Below are positions 31,001 through 40,284 of a DNA stretch of 64,000 nt, piece after piece. Made by a program: the position numbers and the translations under genes. Location: the NCBI RefSeq assembly GCF_029837695.1, contig NZ_JAOEEA010000007.1, forward strand, positions 186,001 through 250,000, given 5' to 3'. Numbering within the stretch: position 1 is the stretch's first letter; every line of letters starts with the position of its first letter. Below the pieces are notes generated by a model. The model was given only the letters and a program-made list of their open reading frames with translations, was not told where the DNA came from and made no database searches. Source of the DNA: Pseudomonas sp. GD04019 (GTDB lineage Bacteria; Pseudomonadota; Gammaproteobacteria; Pseudomonadales; Pseudomonadaceae).

Positions 31001-31450
31001 TTAAGGCTGGATCGTCGCCTCGATCCGCACGATCTTCGGCTCACCCTCGATCAGGCGCAGGCTGGCGGTCTCCTGCATGCCGGTGCTCATCTCGTGGCCC
31101 TGCAGGCTCAGGGTTTCCTTGGTGGTGTCCTTGACCGTGGCGCTCTGGCCGTCTTCGGCGATCTCGATCGACTCGATAGCCACTTCCATGCGGTAGCTGT
31201 CCAGGCCGGACCAGCCCTGCTTGAGCAGCTGGCGGTATTTGTCCGCGTCGAGCTCGATGCTGCCCTTGGCGGCAGTGATATGGATGCGCACGTCGTCGCT
31301 CATATGCGCCAGGGTGGCGTCGATATCGCGCTGCGAGGCGGCGGCCGCTATCTGGTCGTACAGGTTGCGGATGTTGTTCTCGGTCAGCGCCGGATCGGCG
31401 TGAACCAGCGGGGCGAACAGGCAGAGCAGGGACAGCGCGAGCTTTTTCAT
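31001..31450 (-). CDS. Secreted NTF2/SnoaL-like protein of unknown function
   Basis: A 149-residue protein with a signal peptide (MKKLALSLLCLFAPLVHA) and a mature region that looks like an NTF2/SnoaL-like cone fold: helix LTENNIRNLYDQIAAAASQR, then DIDATLAHMSDDVRIHI and alternating strands. It is probably periplasmic. No catalytic motif is recognisable. The start ATG 31450 gives the signal peptide; the longer open frame upstream does not. Confidence 0.7.
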   Translation of the reverse strand: MKKLALSLLCLFAPLVHADPALTENNIRNLYDQIAAAASQRDIDATLAHMSDDVRIHITAAKGSIELDADKYRQLLKQGWSGLDSYRMEVAIESIEIAEDGQSATVKDTTKETLSLQGHEMSTGMQETASLRLIEGEPKIVRIEATIQP

Positions 31451-31539
31451 CGACCTTCCTTGTGGAGCGCGGTTACGGATGGCCGATGCTAGCGGCATCG
31501 CGCCGGCAAAAGGAACCCCACCGTGATGCAAGCTGCGGA

Positions 31540-32199
31540 TCAGTCCCGGTCCGGTGCGCCCAGCGGGAAGAACGCCCGGTAGGGCCGGGCCTCGTCCACC
31601 GCGCGGGCGAACGACGGTCGCTGCAGCAGGTGCTGGCGATAGGCGCGCACCCGGGGGAAGGCTTCGCTGATCGGCTGGGTCCAGTCGGCATAGAAGAGGA
31701 AGGGCGCTGCCGCGCAGTCGGCCAGGCTGAAGCTGTCGCCGGCGGCCCAGGTGCGGCCCTGCAGGCGCTGCTCCAGCCAGGCGTAGGCGGTATCCAGCAT
31801 GCGCCGCGCCTCGCTCACGCCGTAGGCGTCGCGATCATCCGGCGCGCGCAAGGCATCGAACACGCACTTCTGCTGCGGGCTGGAGATGTAGTTGTCGAAC
31901 ACCCGGTCCATAAAGCGCACTTCCAAGGCTTGATTCGGATCGTCCGGAATCAGCCGCACCGGCCCCGGGCGATTCAGCTGCAGGTGCTCGATGATGATGC
32001 TCGACTCCACCACCATCTGCCCGTCGTCCACCAGCAGCGGGAAGCGGCGCATGGGCCATAGCTCGCCGAGGCGCTGCATGTGCTGTGGCTGCTCGGGTGC
32101 CAGCAGGCGGTACTCGAAGGGGATGGCGTTCTCGTAGAGGGCGATCAGCACCTTCTGGCAGTAGGAGGAGAAGGGGTGAGCGTAGAGTTCCAGGGCCAT
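31540..32199 (-). CDS. Glutathione S-transferase family protein
   Basis: A 219-residue GST. The N-terminal thioredoxin-like domain starts MALELYAHPFSSYCQKVLIA, with a Ser-Ser-Tyr-Cys active-site region, and VVESSIIIEHL carries the glutathione gamma-glutamyl-binding glutamate-serine pair. The all-helical C-terminal domain includes TWAAGDSFSLADCAAAPFL, the N-capping box of the family. The substrate is unknown. It lies upstream of the NTF2-like gene on the same strand. Confidence 0.85.
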   Translation of the reverse strand: MALELYAHPFSSYCQKVLIALYENAIPFEYRLLAPEQPQHMQRLGELWPMRRFPLLVDDGQMVVESSIIIEHLQLNRPGPVRLIPDDPNQALEVRFMDRVFDNYISSPQQKCVFDALRAPDDRDAYGVSEARRMLDTAYAWLEQRLQGRTWAAGDSFSLADCAAAPFLFYADWTQPISEAFPRVRAYRQHLLQRPSFARAVDEARPYRAFFPLGAPDRD

Positions 32200-32249
32200 G
32201 CGGTGGGTCTCCGTCTAGGTGGTTTGCTCTTGGTCGAACGGCGATGGCC

Positions 32250-33152
32250 TCAATCGACAGGCTGCTGATTTTCCTGCGCCGTTTCTTCCGCCAGCCAGTT
32301 CAGCAGCGCCTTGATCGCCGGCTGGCGCTCGCGCCCTGGCACGCACAGGGCCAGGTAGCGCGCGCCGGGCAGGCTGATATCGGCACGATAGGGCTGCAGC
32401 AGGCCACTGGCCAAGCTGTCGGAGACCAACACCGAGCTGGCCAGCACCAGGCCCTGGCCAGCGATGGCGGCCTGCAGGGCGTAGTGCTCGTCCGGATAGT
32501 CGCGGCGCATGGCGCTGGCTATCCAGCCTTCGTTCGCCTCGGCCGCCCAGGTTTCCCAGGCCGGCAGGCCGGACAGCGGTGCCTCCCAGCCCACGCCGAT
32601 CAATTCAGGCCGCTGTGCGGGCAGGCGCTCCAGCAGCTGTGGTGCGGCGTAGGCGGCGAAGCGCTCCTCCAGCAGCGCTTGCTGGTACAGCTGCGGGTAA
32701 TCACCCAGGCCGCAGCGGATGGCCAGGTCGATGCTGGCGTCGCGCTGCAGGTCGACCAGCTCGTTGCTGGTTTCGATGCGCACGCGGATGCCCGGATGGC
32801 GGCGGTAGAAGCGACCGAGGCGGGGGATCAGCCAGAGCGCGGCGAAGGCCGGCATGGTGCTGAGGCTCAGGCTCTGCTCGCCGGCCTGCGGACGCAGTGC
32901 CTCCAGACTGCGGTCGATCTCCAGCAGGGCGCCGTGCAGGCTGCGGCGCAAACGCTCGCCGGCCTCGGTCAGGCGCACGCCGCGACCCAGGCGCTCGAAC
33001 AGCAGACTGCCGAGCCACTGCTCCAGGCCACGGATCTGGTGCGACACGGCGGTGGGCGTGACATTCAGCTCCAGCGCCGCAGCACGGAAGCTGGCCAGGC
33101 GCGCGGCGGATTCGAAGGTGCGCAGGGCGGTGAGGGGCAGGCGGGCGAACAT
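32250..33152 (-). CDS. LysR-family regulator (GcvA-like), divergent from PACE transporter
   Basis: A 300-residue LysR protein of the GcvA type: LPLTALRTFESAARLASFRA opens the HTH, with the recognition helix TPTAVSHQIRGLEQWLG, then the effector-binding domain. It is divergent from the PACE efflux gene at 33282, with a 129-nt gap. AceI, the type PACE pump, is controlled by the LysR protein AceR, so local control of the pump is a reasonable inference; control of the GST gene is an alternative. Confidence 0.83.
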   Translation of the reverse strand: MFARLPLTALRTFESAARLASFRAAALELNVTPTAVSHQIRGLEQWLGSLLFERLGRGVRLTEAGERLRRSLHGALLEIDRSLEALRPQAGEQSLSLSTMPAFAALWLIPRLGRFYRRHPGIRVRIETSNELVDLQRDASIDLAIRCGLGDYPQLYQQALLEERFAAYAAPQLLERLPAQRPELIGVGWEAPLSGLPAWETWAAEANEGWIASAMRRDYPDEHYALQAAIAGQGLVLASSVLVSDSLASGLLQPYRADISLPGARYLALCVPGRERQPAIKALLNWLAEETAQENQQPVD

Positions 33153-33281
33153 GGGCGGCTCGTCGATAGGTGAGTTGGATTCATCCTGGCGAACTATAGG
33201 TCATTTGTCCGCGTGCCCGATCATCAATAGATTCAGCGTCACGGCGAGCTGCTCATGGTTCGGCCACGGGTGAGGTGAACT

Positions 33282-33716
33282 ATGCAAGGCGCAAAACGCA
33301 AGGTGGTCCAGGCGCTGCTCTACGAGTTGATCGGCGCGCTGTTCGTATCGCCGGTGATCGCCTTCGCCTTCGACGAGAGCATGGTCTACTCCGGCACCCT
33401 GGCGCTGCTGCTGTCGCTGGTGGCGCTGAGCTGGAACATGCTATTCAACGGCCTGTTCGAGTACTGGGAAGCCCGGCAGAAGCGGCGTACCCGCACCCTG
33501 GGGCGGCGCCTGCTGCATTCGCTGGGTTTCGAGGGCGGCCTGGCGCTGATGCTGGTGCCGTTGATGGCCTGGTGGCTGGATATCTCCTGGTGGCAGGCAC
33601 TGGTGGCCGATCTGGGGCTGCTGCTGTTTTTCTTCTTCTATGCCTTCGCGTTCCAGTGGGCGTTCGATCTGCTGTTCGGCGTGCCGAATTCGGCCGTCGA
33701 GATTTGCCAGGAATGA
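33282..33716 (+). CDS. PACE-family multidrug efflux transporter
   Basis: A 144-residue protein with four membrane segments made of two tandem bacterial transmembrane pair domains. The first helix holds a glutamate at residue 15 (ALLYELIGALFVSPV), the position of the proton-coupling E15 of AceI, and the second pair has the parallel FEGGLALMLVPLMAWW helix. The family exports biocides such as chlorhexidine and short diamines. A GAGG precedes ATG 33282. Confidence 0.87.
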   Translation: MQGAKRKVVQALLYELIGALFVSPVIAFAFDESMVYSGTLALLLSLVALSWNMLFNGLFEYWEARQKRRTRTLGRRLLHSLGFEGGLALMLVPLMAWWLDISWWQALVADLGLLLFFFFYAFAFQWAFDLLFGVPNSAVEICQE

Positions 33717-33866
33717 GCTGATCGGACCCCTTGCTTGCTCCGTATTGCCTGTCGGCAAGGTGCCGACGCGTTGGCAGACTAGTTGACCGAGTGGACCGGT
33801 TCGCTGGACGTGCCGCTGTGCTGGGCTAGGGTAATGAAGAACAGCTAGCGGCAACTGGACGCCTCT

Positions 33867-34343
33867 ATGGACAGATTTTCTGTGCTGCCTTTCCGGCTAG
33901 CGGGGCAGCATCTGGCGGTACCTCTGGAAAACGTGATCCGGGTGATCCCGGCACTGCGCTGCACACCGTTGCCGGGCGCGCCGCAGACCGTTCTCGGCCT
34001 GGCCAATGTGCGGGGGCAGATAGTCCCGGTAGTGGATCTGGCACGGCGCTTCGCCTGGTCGGCGGCACCGCTCGCGCTATGGCAGCCGTTCCTCTGGTTG
34101 CGCAGCCGCACGCGCGAACTGCTGGTGCCGGTCGATGGCGTGGAGACGGCGACCCAGTGCTCCGCCACGGATGTGGTCGATTCGGCGCAGCCCCAGGTGC
34201 CCAGCGAGATAGTGCGCGGCGTGCTGCGTACCGAAGAGGGCATGCTGCTGATCCAGGACGTCGAGCAACTGCTGACCGACGCCGACGAACTCGAACTGCA
34301 GCGTGCCCTGGATGCCCGCGGAGCGGACCATGCGCCAGGCTGA
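33867..34343 (+). CDS. cheW: CheW-like coupling protein (first of two)
   Basis: A 158-residue CheW-domain protein, first gene of the chemosensory operon. It opens FSVLPFRLAGQHLAVPLENV and has the LGLANVRGQIVPVVDLARRF stretch typical of CheW, which bridges receptor and kinase. It corresponds in size and order to WspB. Its last 14 nt overlap the CheR gene. The 150 nt upstream hold no clear sigma-70 promoter that I could pick out. Confidence 0.88.
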   Translation: MDRFSVLPFRLAGQHLAVPLENVIRVIPALRCTPLPGAPQTVLGLANVRGQIVPVVDLARRFAWSAAPLALWQPFLWLRSRTRELLVPVDGVETATQCSATDVVDSAQPQVPSEIVRGVLRTEEGMLLIQDVEQLLTDADELELQRALDARGADHAPG

Positions 34344-35814
34344 GTCGATCTGTTCGCCGCGGCTGCTGGAGGTGCTGGTGAGCAAGGTGCACCAGCACCT
34401 GGGCATGGACTTCAGCGGGGCGCGTCGTCCAGAACTGCTGCGGCGCCTGCGTCAGCTGGCCGTGGAGCAGGGGCGTGATCCGGCTGCCTGGCTGGAGAGC
34501 CTGGCCTTCGCCGATTGGGACGATGCACAGATCCAGGCCCTGATTCCCGCCTTCAGCGTCGGCGAAACCTACTTCCGCCGTGATGCCGAGGCCCTCGACT
34601 GGCTGGCCCGCCACCATCTGGCGCCGCTGCTGCAGCGCCGCCGCGCCGCTGGCCAGCGCTATTTGCGGGTGTGGAGCGCGGCCTGCTGCACCGGCGAGGA
34701 GGCCTACAGCCTGCTGTTCCTGCTCGACGGGATGCTGGGCGCCGAAGCATCCAGCTGGACGCTGGAACTGCTGGCCAGCGATATCAATGCCGGTTTCCTC
34801 GCCCGTGCCGAGCAGGGGCGTTACGGGCAGAACGCCTTTCGGCGCAACGAGGAGGCGTTCCGCGCCCGCTATTTCCAGGCCGATGAGCGCAGCTGGCGGG
34901 TACGCCCAGAATGGCGCGGCCGCATCCACTTCCTGCGCCACAACCTGGCCGACAAGGCGCTGCCCAACCCCGGCCGCGGGTTGGCCGGGGTCGACCTGAT
35001 CCTCTGTCGCAACGTGCTGATGTACTTCTCCATCGAACATGCCACGGCCGCGCTGCGCCGCTTGCTGGCCTGCCTCAGCGACGACGGCATCCTGGTGCTC
35101 AGCGCAGTGGAGGCCGGCCTCGCGACCCAAGCCGGGCTGAGCGGTTTCTGGGCCGGTAACAACTATGCGCTGGCGGCAGGCGCCGCCTTGCGGGCATCGC
35201 CGCCGGCGGCCAAAACGCAGCCCACGCCACCCGCGGTGGCGCAATTCAAGTTCGTACCAGCCGTGCTTCCCGAACTTGTTGCCAGCGCGCCGGCGCAGGT
35301 CAAACCCGACGCCCTGTGGCAAGACGCCGAGGCAGCCTTGGCCCAGGGCCGCATGGAGCGGGTGCGGGAACTGCTGGACGCCTACCTGGCGCAACCCGGG
35401 CTGGCCCCGGCCAAGCGCTACGACGCCTGCCTGCTGATGGCACGCAGTTGGGCCGATCAGCAACGCAGCGGCGAGGCCAGGGAATGGCTGCAGCGCGCCC
35501 TCGATCTGGAGGCCGCGGCGCTGCCGGCCTATTGGCTGCAGGCGCTGCTGGCCCGCCAGGAGGGCGACGTAACGGCGGCACTGCAGGCGCTGCACAAGGC
35601 GCTCTACCTGGACCCGGACTGCACGATGCTGCACTTCCAGCAGGGCTTGCTGCTGCGCGAGGCCGGGCGCCGCCAGGCCGGCGACAAGGCCCTGCGGGTC
35701 TGCGTGGGGCAACTGCAGTCCTGTGCCGCCGATGCGCAGTTGCCGCTCGGGGACGGCCTCAGCGCCGGCCAGCTGCGCCGGCTCTGTGAACAATTGCTGG
35801 AGGACCGCGCATGA
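34330..35814 (+). CDS. cheR: CheR-type methyltransferase with TPR tail (WspC-like)
   Basis: A 494-residue receptor methyltransferase: residues 5-60 form the helical N-terminal domain, and residues 70-270 the SAM-binding domain with AFSVGETYFRRD, VWSAACCTGEEAYSLLF and VDLILCRNVLMYF. Residues 320-480 are TPR-like helices (AEAALAQGRMERVRELLDAY, LYLDPDCTMLHFQQG). ATG 34330, with GGAG six bases upstream, is preferred over an earlier in-frame ATG. TPR tails are typical of WspC/FrzF-like proteins, where they mediate pathway-specific contacts. Confidence 0.88.
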   Translation: MRQAESICSPRLLEVLVSKVHQHLGMDFSGARRPELLRRLRQLAVEQGRDPAAWLESLAFADWDDAQIQALIPAFSVGETYFRRDAEALDWLARHHLAPLLQRRRAAGQRYLRVWSAACCTGEEAYSLLFLLDGMLGAEASSWTLELLASDINAGFLARAEQGRYGQNAFRRNEEAFRARYFQADERSWRVRPEWRGRIHFLRHNLADKALPNPGRGLAGVDLILCRNVLMYFSIEHATAALRRLLACLSDDGILVLSAVEAGLATQAGLSGFWAGNNYALAAGAALRASPPAAKTQPTPPAVAQFKFVPAVLPELVASAPAQVKPDALWQDAEAALAQGRMERVRELLDAYLAQPGLAPAKRYDACLLMARSWADQQRSGEAREWLQRALDLEAAALPAYWLQALLARQEGDVTAALQALHKALYLDPDCTMLHFQQGLLLREAGRRQAGDKALRVCVGQLQSCAADAQLPLGDGLSAGQLRRLCEQLLEDRA

Positions 35815-36419
35815 ACGAGACGAACAGCGTCGAGGAGCGCTGGACGCAGCTGCGCGAGCGCCTGGCGGAGTTCGAGCGGCGCATCGATCAGGGATTCTCC
35901 CCGGACCCCGGCGAGCAGCAGGAGCGCCTGCTGCAACGCACCCGCGAATGGGCGCGCAGCGTCGAGGAAGCCCGGCCGGACAGCCTCATCGAGCTGCTCA
36001 GCTTCACCCTCGGCGAGGAGCTCTACGCCATCGAGACCGGCCATGTCGGCGCGGTGCTGCCATTGCCGCACTTCACCCCGCTACCGGGCACGCCGCCCTT
36101 CGTGCTGGGCATCGTCAACGTGCGTGGGCACATCGTCTCGGTGCTGGACCTGCGGGTGTTCTTCGAGTTGCCGATCGAGGGGCTCTCCGACAAGAACTAC
36201 CTGGTGGTGCTGCGCAACCAGGACATGGAATTCGGCCTGCTGGCCGATCGCATCCGCGGTATCGAGCAGATCCCGCGCGACAGCCTGCAGGCGGGCCTGG
36301 CCAACCTGACCGGCATCCGCGCGAACTACCTGCTGGGGGTTACCGCGGAGCAGACCACGGTGCTGGATGGCGCGCGCCTGCTCGGTGATCCGAACCTGCG
36401 CATCCACGCCGACGACTGA
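35811..36419 (+). CDS. cheW: CheW-like coupling protein (WspD-like)
   Basis: A 202-residue protein with a charged helical N-terminal region of about 65 residues (EERWTQLRERLAEFERRID) preceding a CheW domain (LLSFTLGEELYAIETGHVG, FVLGIVNVRGHIVSVLDLRV). The N-terminal extension is characteristic of WspD relative to WspB. The start overlaps the cheR stop (ATGA). Confidence 0.88.
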   Translation: MNETNSVEERWTQLRERLAEFERRIDQGFSPDPGEQQERLLQRTREWARSVEEARPDSLIELLSFTLGEELYAIETGHVGAVLPLPHFTPLPGTPPFVLGIVNVRGHIVSVLDLRVFFELPIEGLSDKNYLVVLRNQDMEFGLLADRIRGIEQIPRDSLQAGLANLTGIRANYLLGVTAEQTTVLDGARLLGDPNLRIHADD

Positions 36420-36439
36420 CGACCCTGCAAGGAGGATTC

Positions 36440-38068
36440 ATGCTGGCAAACCTGTTGAACCTGCGTATCGGTAGCAAGCTGATGCTGGCCTTCGCCGCGC
36501 TGATCCTGGGTTTTGCGCTGCTGCTGTTCACCACGCTGGAGCAATTCGTCGCCCTGCAGAAGAGCGAGGAGGAGCAGTTCGCCCGGCGCTATGCGCGGGT
36601 GACCGACGTCAAGGACCTACTGATCAGCATCAACCTGCAGCGAGTGGAGATGCTCAGCGCCCTGGGCGGCGATGCCCAGGTGCTGGAGGAAAGCATTCGC
36701 GCCGGCAGCGAGCTGAATGATCGCCGCCTGGAGCGCCTGCAGGCGGCCGTGCAGGGCGACGAGATCACCATCGAGCTGCTCGAACAGATGCAGAGCCTGC
36801 GCGCCGGCTATATGCGCAGCCGCGACAACGAGGTGCTGCCGCTGCTGCAGGCCGGCAAGCTGGACGAGGTGCAGGCGCTGGTCGCCGGCCCGCAGCGGCA
36901 ACGGGTGGAACGCCTGCATGACCTGGCTGAACAACTGGTGGCACGCACCAACCAGCGCATCGCCGAGAGCACCGTGCAGTCGCAGCAGGCCCTGGAGGAC
37001 CTGCGCAGCAGCATCTTCCAGGCCGGCCTGGCCCTGGTGCTGGGCGGCGCGCTGCTGGCCTGGCTGCTCAGCCGACATATCGCCCAGCCGCTGGCACGGC
37101 TGACCAACCTGGCCGAGCAGATCGGTCGCGGCGAGATTCCCCGCGAGCTGCCGGGGCATACGCGCCAGGACGAGGTCGGCCGTCTGAGCCATGCGTTCTT
37201 CAACATGAGCCAGTACCTGCGCGAGCTGGTCCAGGAGCTCGACGAAAGCATCTCGGTAGTGGCCAGCGCCAGCGAGGAGATCATCGCGGTCACCACCCAG
37301 GTAGCGGCCAGCACCCAGGAAACCGCCACGGCGATCAGCGAGATCGCCACCACGGTGGAGGAGGTCAAGCAGACGGCGGTGTTGGCCGGCAACAAGTCGC
37401 AGTCGGTCAGCGAGAGTACCGAGCGTACCCGCCAGGTGGCGCAGAGCGGTCGTCAGTCGGTGGAGGAAACCCTGCGCGGCATGGGCCTGATCCGCGAACA
37501 GATGCAGGCGGTGGCCGAGAGCATCATGCGCCTGGGCGAGCAGAGCCAGACCATCGGCGAGATCGTCGCCTCGGTCAACGACCTGGCCGAGCAATCCAAC
37601 CTGCTCGGCGTGAATGCCTCGATCGAAGCGGTCAAGGCCGGCGATGCGGGCAAGGGTTTCTCGGTGGTGGCGCAGGAGGTCAAGACCCTCGCCGACCAGT
37701 CCAAGCAGGCCACCGCCCAGGTGCGTGGCATCCTCGGCGACATCCAGAAGGCCATGACCAAGGCGGTGATCCTCGCCGAGGAGGGCAGCAAGTCGGTGGA
37801 GGGCGGCTACCAGCGCGCCCAGGTCAGTGGCGAGGCGATCCGCACCCTGGGCAGCAGCGTGGAGGAGTCCAGCGAGATCGCCCTGCAGATCGCCGCCACC
37901 AGCCAGCAGCAGATGATCGGCATGGACCAGATCGGCAGCGCCATGGAGAACATCCGCCAGGCCAGCCAGGACAATGTGGCTGGCGCGCGGCAGGTGGACA
38001 TGGCGGCGCGCAACCTGCACCAGCTCGGCCTCAAGCTCAAGGGCCTGGCGGCCCGGTTCAAGCTGTGA
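36440..38068 (+). CDS. Methyl-accepting chemotaxis protein (WspA-like receptor)
   Basis: A 542-residue receptor, the length of WspA. Membrane segment 1 (about residues 12-34) leads into a periplasmic helical-bundle sensor to about residue 190, then membrane segment 2 (LALVLGGALLAWLLSRHI), a HAMP domain to about residue 267, and a cytoplasmic signalling domain with the tip EQSNLLGVNASIEAVKAGDA near residue 385. A strong AAGGAGGATTC ribosome binding site precedes it. Unlike wspA, which heads the operon in P. aeruginosa, it lies between the second CheW and CheA. No C-terminal CheR-docking pentapeptide is present. Confidence 0.9.
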   Translation: MLANLLNLRIGSKLMLAFAALILGFALLLFTTLEQFVALQKSEEEQFARRYARVTDVKDLLISINLQRVEMLSALGGDAQVLEESIRAGSELNDRRLERLQAAVQGDEITIELLEQMQSLRAGYMRSRDNEVLPLLQAGKLDEVQALVAGPQRQRVERLHDLAEQLVARTNQRIAESTVQSQQALEDLRSSIFQAGLALVLGGALLAWLLSRHIAQPLARLTNLAEQIGRGEIPRELPGHTRQDEVGRLSHAFFNMSQYLRELVQELDESISVVASASEEIIAVTTQVAASTQETATAISEIATTVEEVKQTAVLAGNKSQSVSESTERTRQVAQSGRQSVEETLRGMGLIREQMQAVAESIMRLGEQSQTIGEIVASVNDLAEQSNLLGVNASIEAVKAGDAGKGFSVVAQEVKTLADQSKQATAQVRGILGDIQKAMTKAVILAEEGSKSVEGGYQRAQVSGEAIRTLGSSVEESSEIALQIAATSQQQMIGMDQIGSAMENIRQASQDNVAGARQVDMAARNLHQLGLKLKGLAARFKL

Positions 38069-38075
38069 GGCGCCC

Positions 38076-40274
38076 GTGAGCTTCGATCGCGACGCACTCA
38101 GGCAGCGGCTGCAGGCGAGCTTCCGCGCCGAGGCGGACGAGCGCCTGGCGATCCTCGCCGACACCCTGGCCAACTGGCGCGAGGGCGGCGCCAGCGAGCA
38201 GGGCATCGAGTCGCTGTTTCGCGAGGTACACAGCATCAAGGGTGCCTCGCGGGCCGCCGGGATCGGCGAGATCGAGCGCATCTGCCACGCCTGGGAAAGC
38301 CTGCTTGGCGCCGTGCGCCACGCCGATATCGAGCTGACGCCGGAACGGGTGGACCTGTGCCGCCTGACCCTCAAGCTGGTGCAGCGCCTGCACGCCGGTC
38401 AGGAGGTGGATAGCTACGAACTGGCGCAGATGATCGACAGCCTCAACGACAGCACCCTGGGCCAGGAGGTGGAGCTGCCGGTGGTGGAGGCGCCGATCCC
38501 CGAGCTGCCGCAGGACCCGACCACCGTGCGCGTGGCCACCGAGCGCCTGGACGCACTGCTGTTCCACAGCGAGGTGCTGCTGCAGCACAAGCTGGAGGCC
38601 CAGGCCCACGCGCGCAGCCTGCAGGAACATGCGCTGGCCTTCGAGCCGCAGCGGACCAAACGCATGCTCGGCTCCGGCGCGCTCAAGCAGCTGCGCGAGA
38701 GCCTCGATGAGCTGCCGGGCAGCGCCCAGGACGGCCTCAAGAGTGTGCTCGATTACCTCGACTGGAGCCTGTCGCAGCTCGACCGCCTGCATTTCGGTGC
38801 CGCCCGCCTGGCCAAGTCCGGAACCCAGCTGGCCCTGGGGCTGGCGCAGTTGTCCGACGCGCTGACCGGCGAGATGCAGGGCGCGCTGCTGCTGTCCGGC
38901 AGCAGTTTGCTCGAAGGTGTGCCGGCCATGGTCCAGGACATCGCCAGCCAGGCCGGCAAGCGCGCGGAACTGCAGGTGCGCGGCGAGAGCCTGCAGATCG
39001 ACAAGCGCATCCTCGACGAGCTGCGCATCGTCCTCACCCACCTGTTGCGCAACGCCATCGACCACGGCCTGGAGACCCCGGAACAGCGCAGCGGCCAGGG
39101 CAAGAATCCGGTGGGCAAGCTGCTGGTGGAGCTGATCCAGGAATCGGCGGACCGCTTCGAGCTGCGGGTCAGCGACGATGGCGCGGGCATCGATCCTGCC
39201 GGGTTGACGGCCAAGGCATTGGCTGCCGGCCTGATCGGCGCAGAGCAGGCGCAGGCCATGGGCGAACGCGAGGCGCTGGGGTTGATCTTCCTGTCCGGCC
39301 TGTCCACCAGCGGCATGATCACCGACATCTCCGGCCGCGGCCTGGGCATGGCCATCGTGCAGGACACGGTGGAGCGCCTCGGCGGGCGCATCGAGCTGGA
39401 TTCCACGCGAGGTGCCGGCACCTGTTTCCACCTGCACCTGCCGCTCAGTCTGTCCACCTTCCGCGCCGTGATCGTGCGCAACGCCGAGCGGGTGTTCGCC
39501 GTGCCGGCCCTGGCGGTGGAGCGTTGCCTGCGTCTGCCGGCGAGTGCCATCCGCACTTTGGAGAATCGCCCGTCGGTGGCCTTCGAAGGCGAGGTACTGC
39601 CGCTCTGGCCGCTGGCCGATGTACTCGGCCTGGCGCAGCCGCCGATCATCGCCAGCGAGCTGACGCTGCTGCTGCTCAAGGTGCGCGGCGAGCGTTTCGT
39701 GCTGCTAGTGGAGGAGCTGCTGGGCGACCAGGAAATCATCGTCAAAAACCTCGGCCGCCAGTTGCAGCGGGTGCGCAACCTGATGGGCGCCACCGTGCTC
39801 GGCGATGGTCAACTGGTGCCCATCCTGCATCCCGCCGATCTCTATCGCAGCGCACTGGAGGCGCAGGACTCCAGCCTCAGCCAGCAGGCGCAGCCGCGCC
39901 GCAGCGAGGTGGTGCAGCGCCTGCTGATCGCCGAGGACTCGTTTACTTCGCGGGGGCTGCTCAAGGCGATTCTGGAGGCGGCGGGCTACCGGGTGACCAC
40001 CGCCAACGACGGCTTGGAGGCCTGGAATGCCTTGAAGCAGGGACAGTTCGACCTGCTGGTGTCCGACGTGGAAATGCCGCGTCTGGACGGTTTCACCCTG
40101 ACCAGCCGCATCCGCGCCGACCGCACCCTGGCGGATCTGCCGGTGGTGCTGGTGACCGCCCTGCATTCCGCCGAGGACCGCGCCCGCGGTCTGGAGGCGG
40201 GGGCCAACGCCTATCTGGCCAAGAGCGGCTTCGAGCAGGACAACCTGCTAGAAGCCATTCGCCGGCTCATCTGA
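38076..40274 (+). CDS. cheA: Hybrid CheA histidine kinase with C-terminal receiver (WspE-like)
   Basis: A 732-residue kinase. GTG 38076, five bases after GAGG and eight after the MCP stop, is the start. Hpt domain with phosphorylatable H52 (FREVHSIKGASRAAG); HATPase with N-box LLRNAIDHGLE, G1 VSDDGAGID and G2 GRGLGMAIV; a CheW-like regulatory domain (about 455-590); and a receiver with phospho-acceptor D664 (VSDVEMPRLDG). The single Hpt and fused receiver are as in WspE. It phosphorylates CheB and the output regulator. Confidence 0.9.
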   Translation: MSFDRDALRQRLQASFRAEADERLAILADTLANWREGGASEQGIESLFREVHSIKGASRAAGIGEIERICHAWESLLGAVRHADIELTPERVDLCRLTLKLVQRLHAGQEVDSYELAQMIDSLNDSTLGQEVELPVVEAPIPELPQDPTTVRVATERLDALLFHSEVLLQHKLEAQAHARSLQEHALAFEPQRTKRMLGSGALKQLRESLDELPGSAQDGLKSVLDYLDWSLSQLDRLHFGAARLAKSGTQLALGLAQLSDALTGEMQGALLLSGSSLLEGVPAMVQDIASQAGKRAELQVRGESLQIDKRILDELRIVLTHLLRNAIDHGLETPEQRSGQGKNPVGKLLVELIQESADRFELRVSDDGAGIDPAGLTAKALAAGLIGAEQAQAMGEREALGLIFLSGLSTSGMITDISGRGLGMAIVQDTVERLGGRIELDSTRGAGTCFHLHLPLSLSTFRAVIVRNAERVFAVPALAVERCLRLPASAIRTLENRPSVAFEGEVLPLWPLADVLGLAQPPIIASELTLLLLKVRGERFVLLVEELLGDQEIIVKNLGRQLQRVRNLMGATVLGDGQLVPILHPADLYRSALEAQDSSLSQQAQPRRSEVVQRLLIAEDSFTSRGLLKAILEAAGYRVTTANDGLEAWNALKQGQFDLLVSDVEMPRLDGFTLTSRIRADRTLADLPVVLVTALHSAEDRARGLEAGANAYLAKSGFEQDNLLEAIRRLI

Positions 40275-40284
40275 GGGGACGGTA

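Noticed and set aside
33721..33866. Sigma-70 promoter (TTGACC near 33783) for the chemosensory operon
   Set aside because: No acceptable -10 hexamer lies at the right spacing, so I do not claim it.
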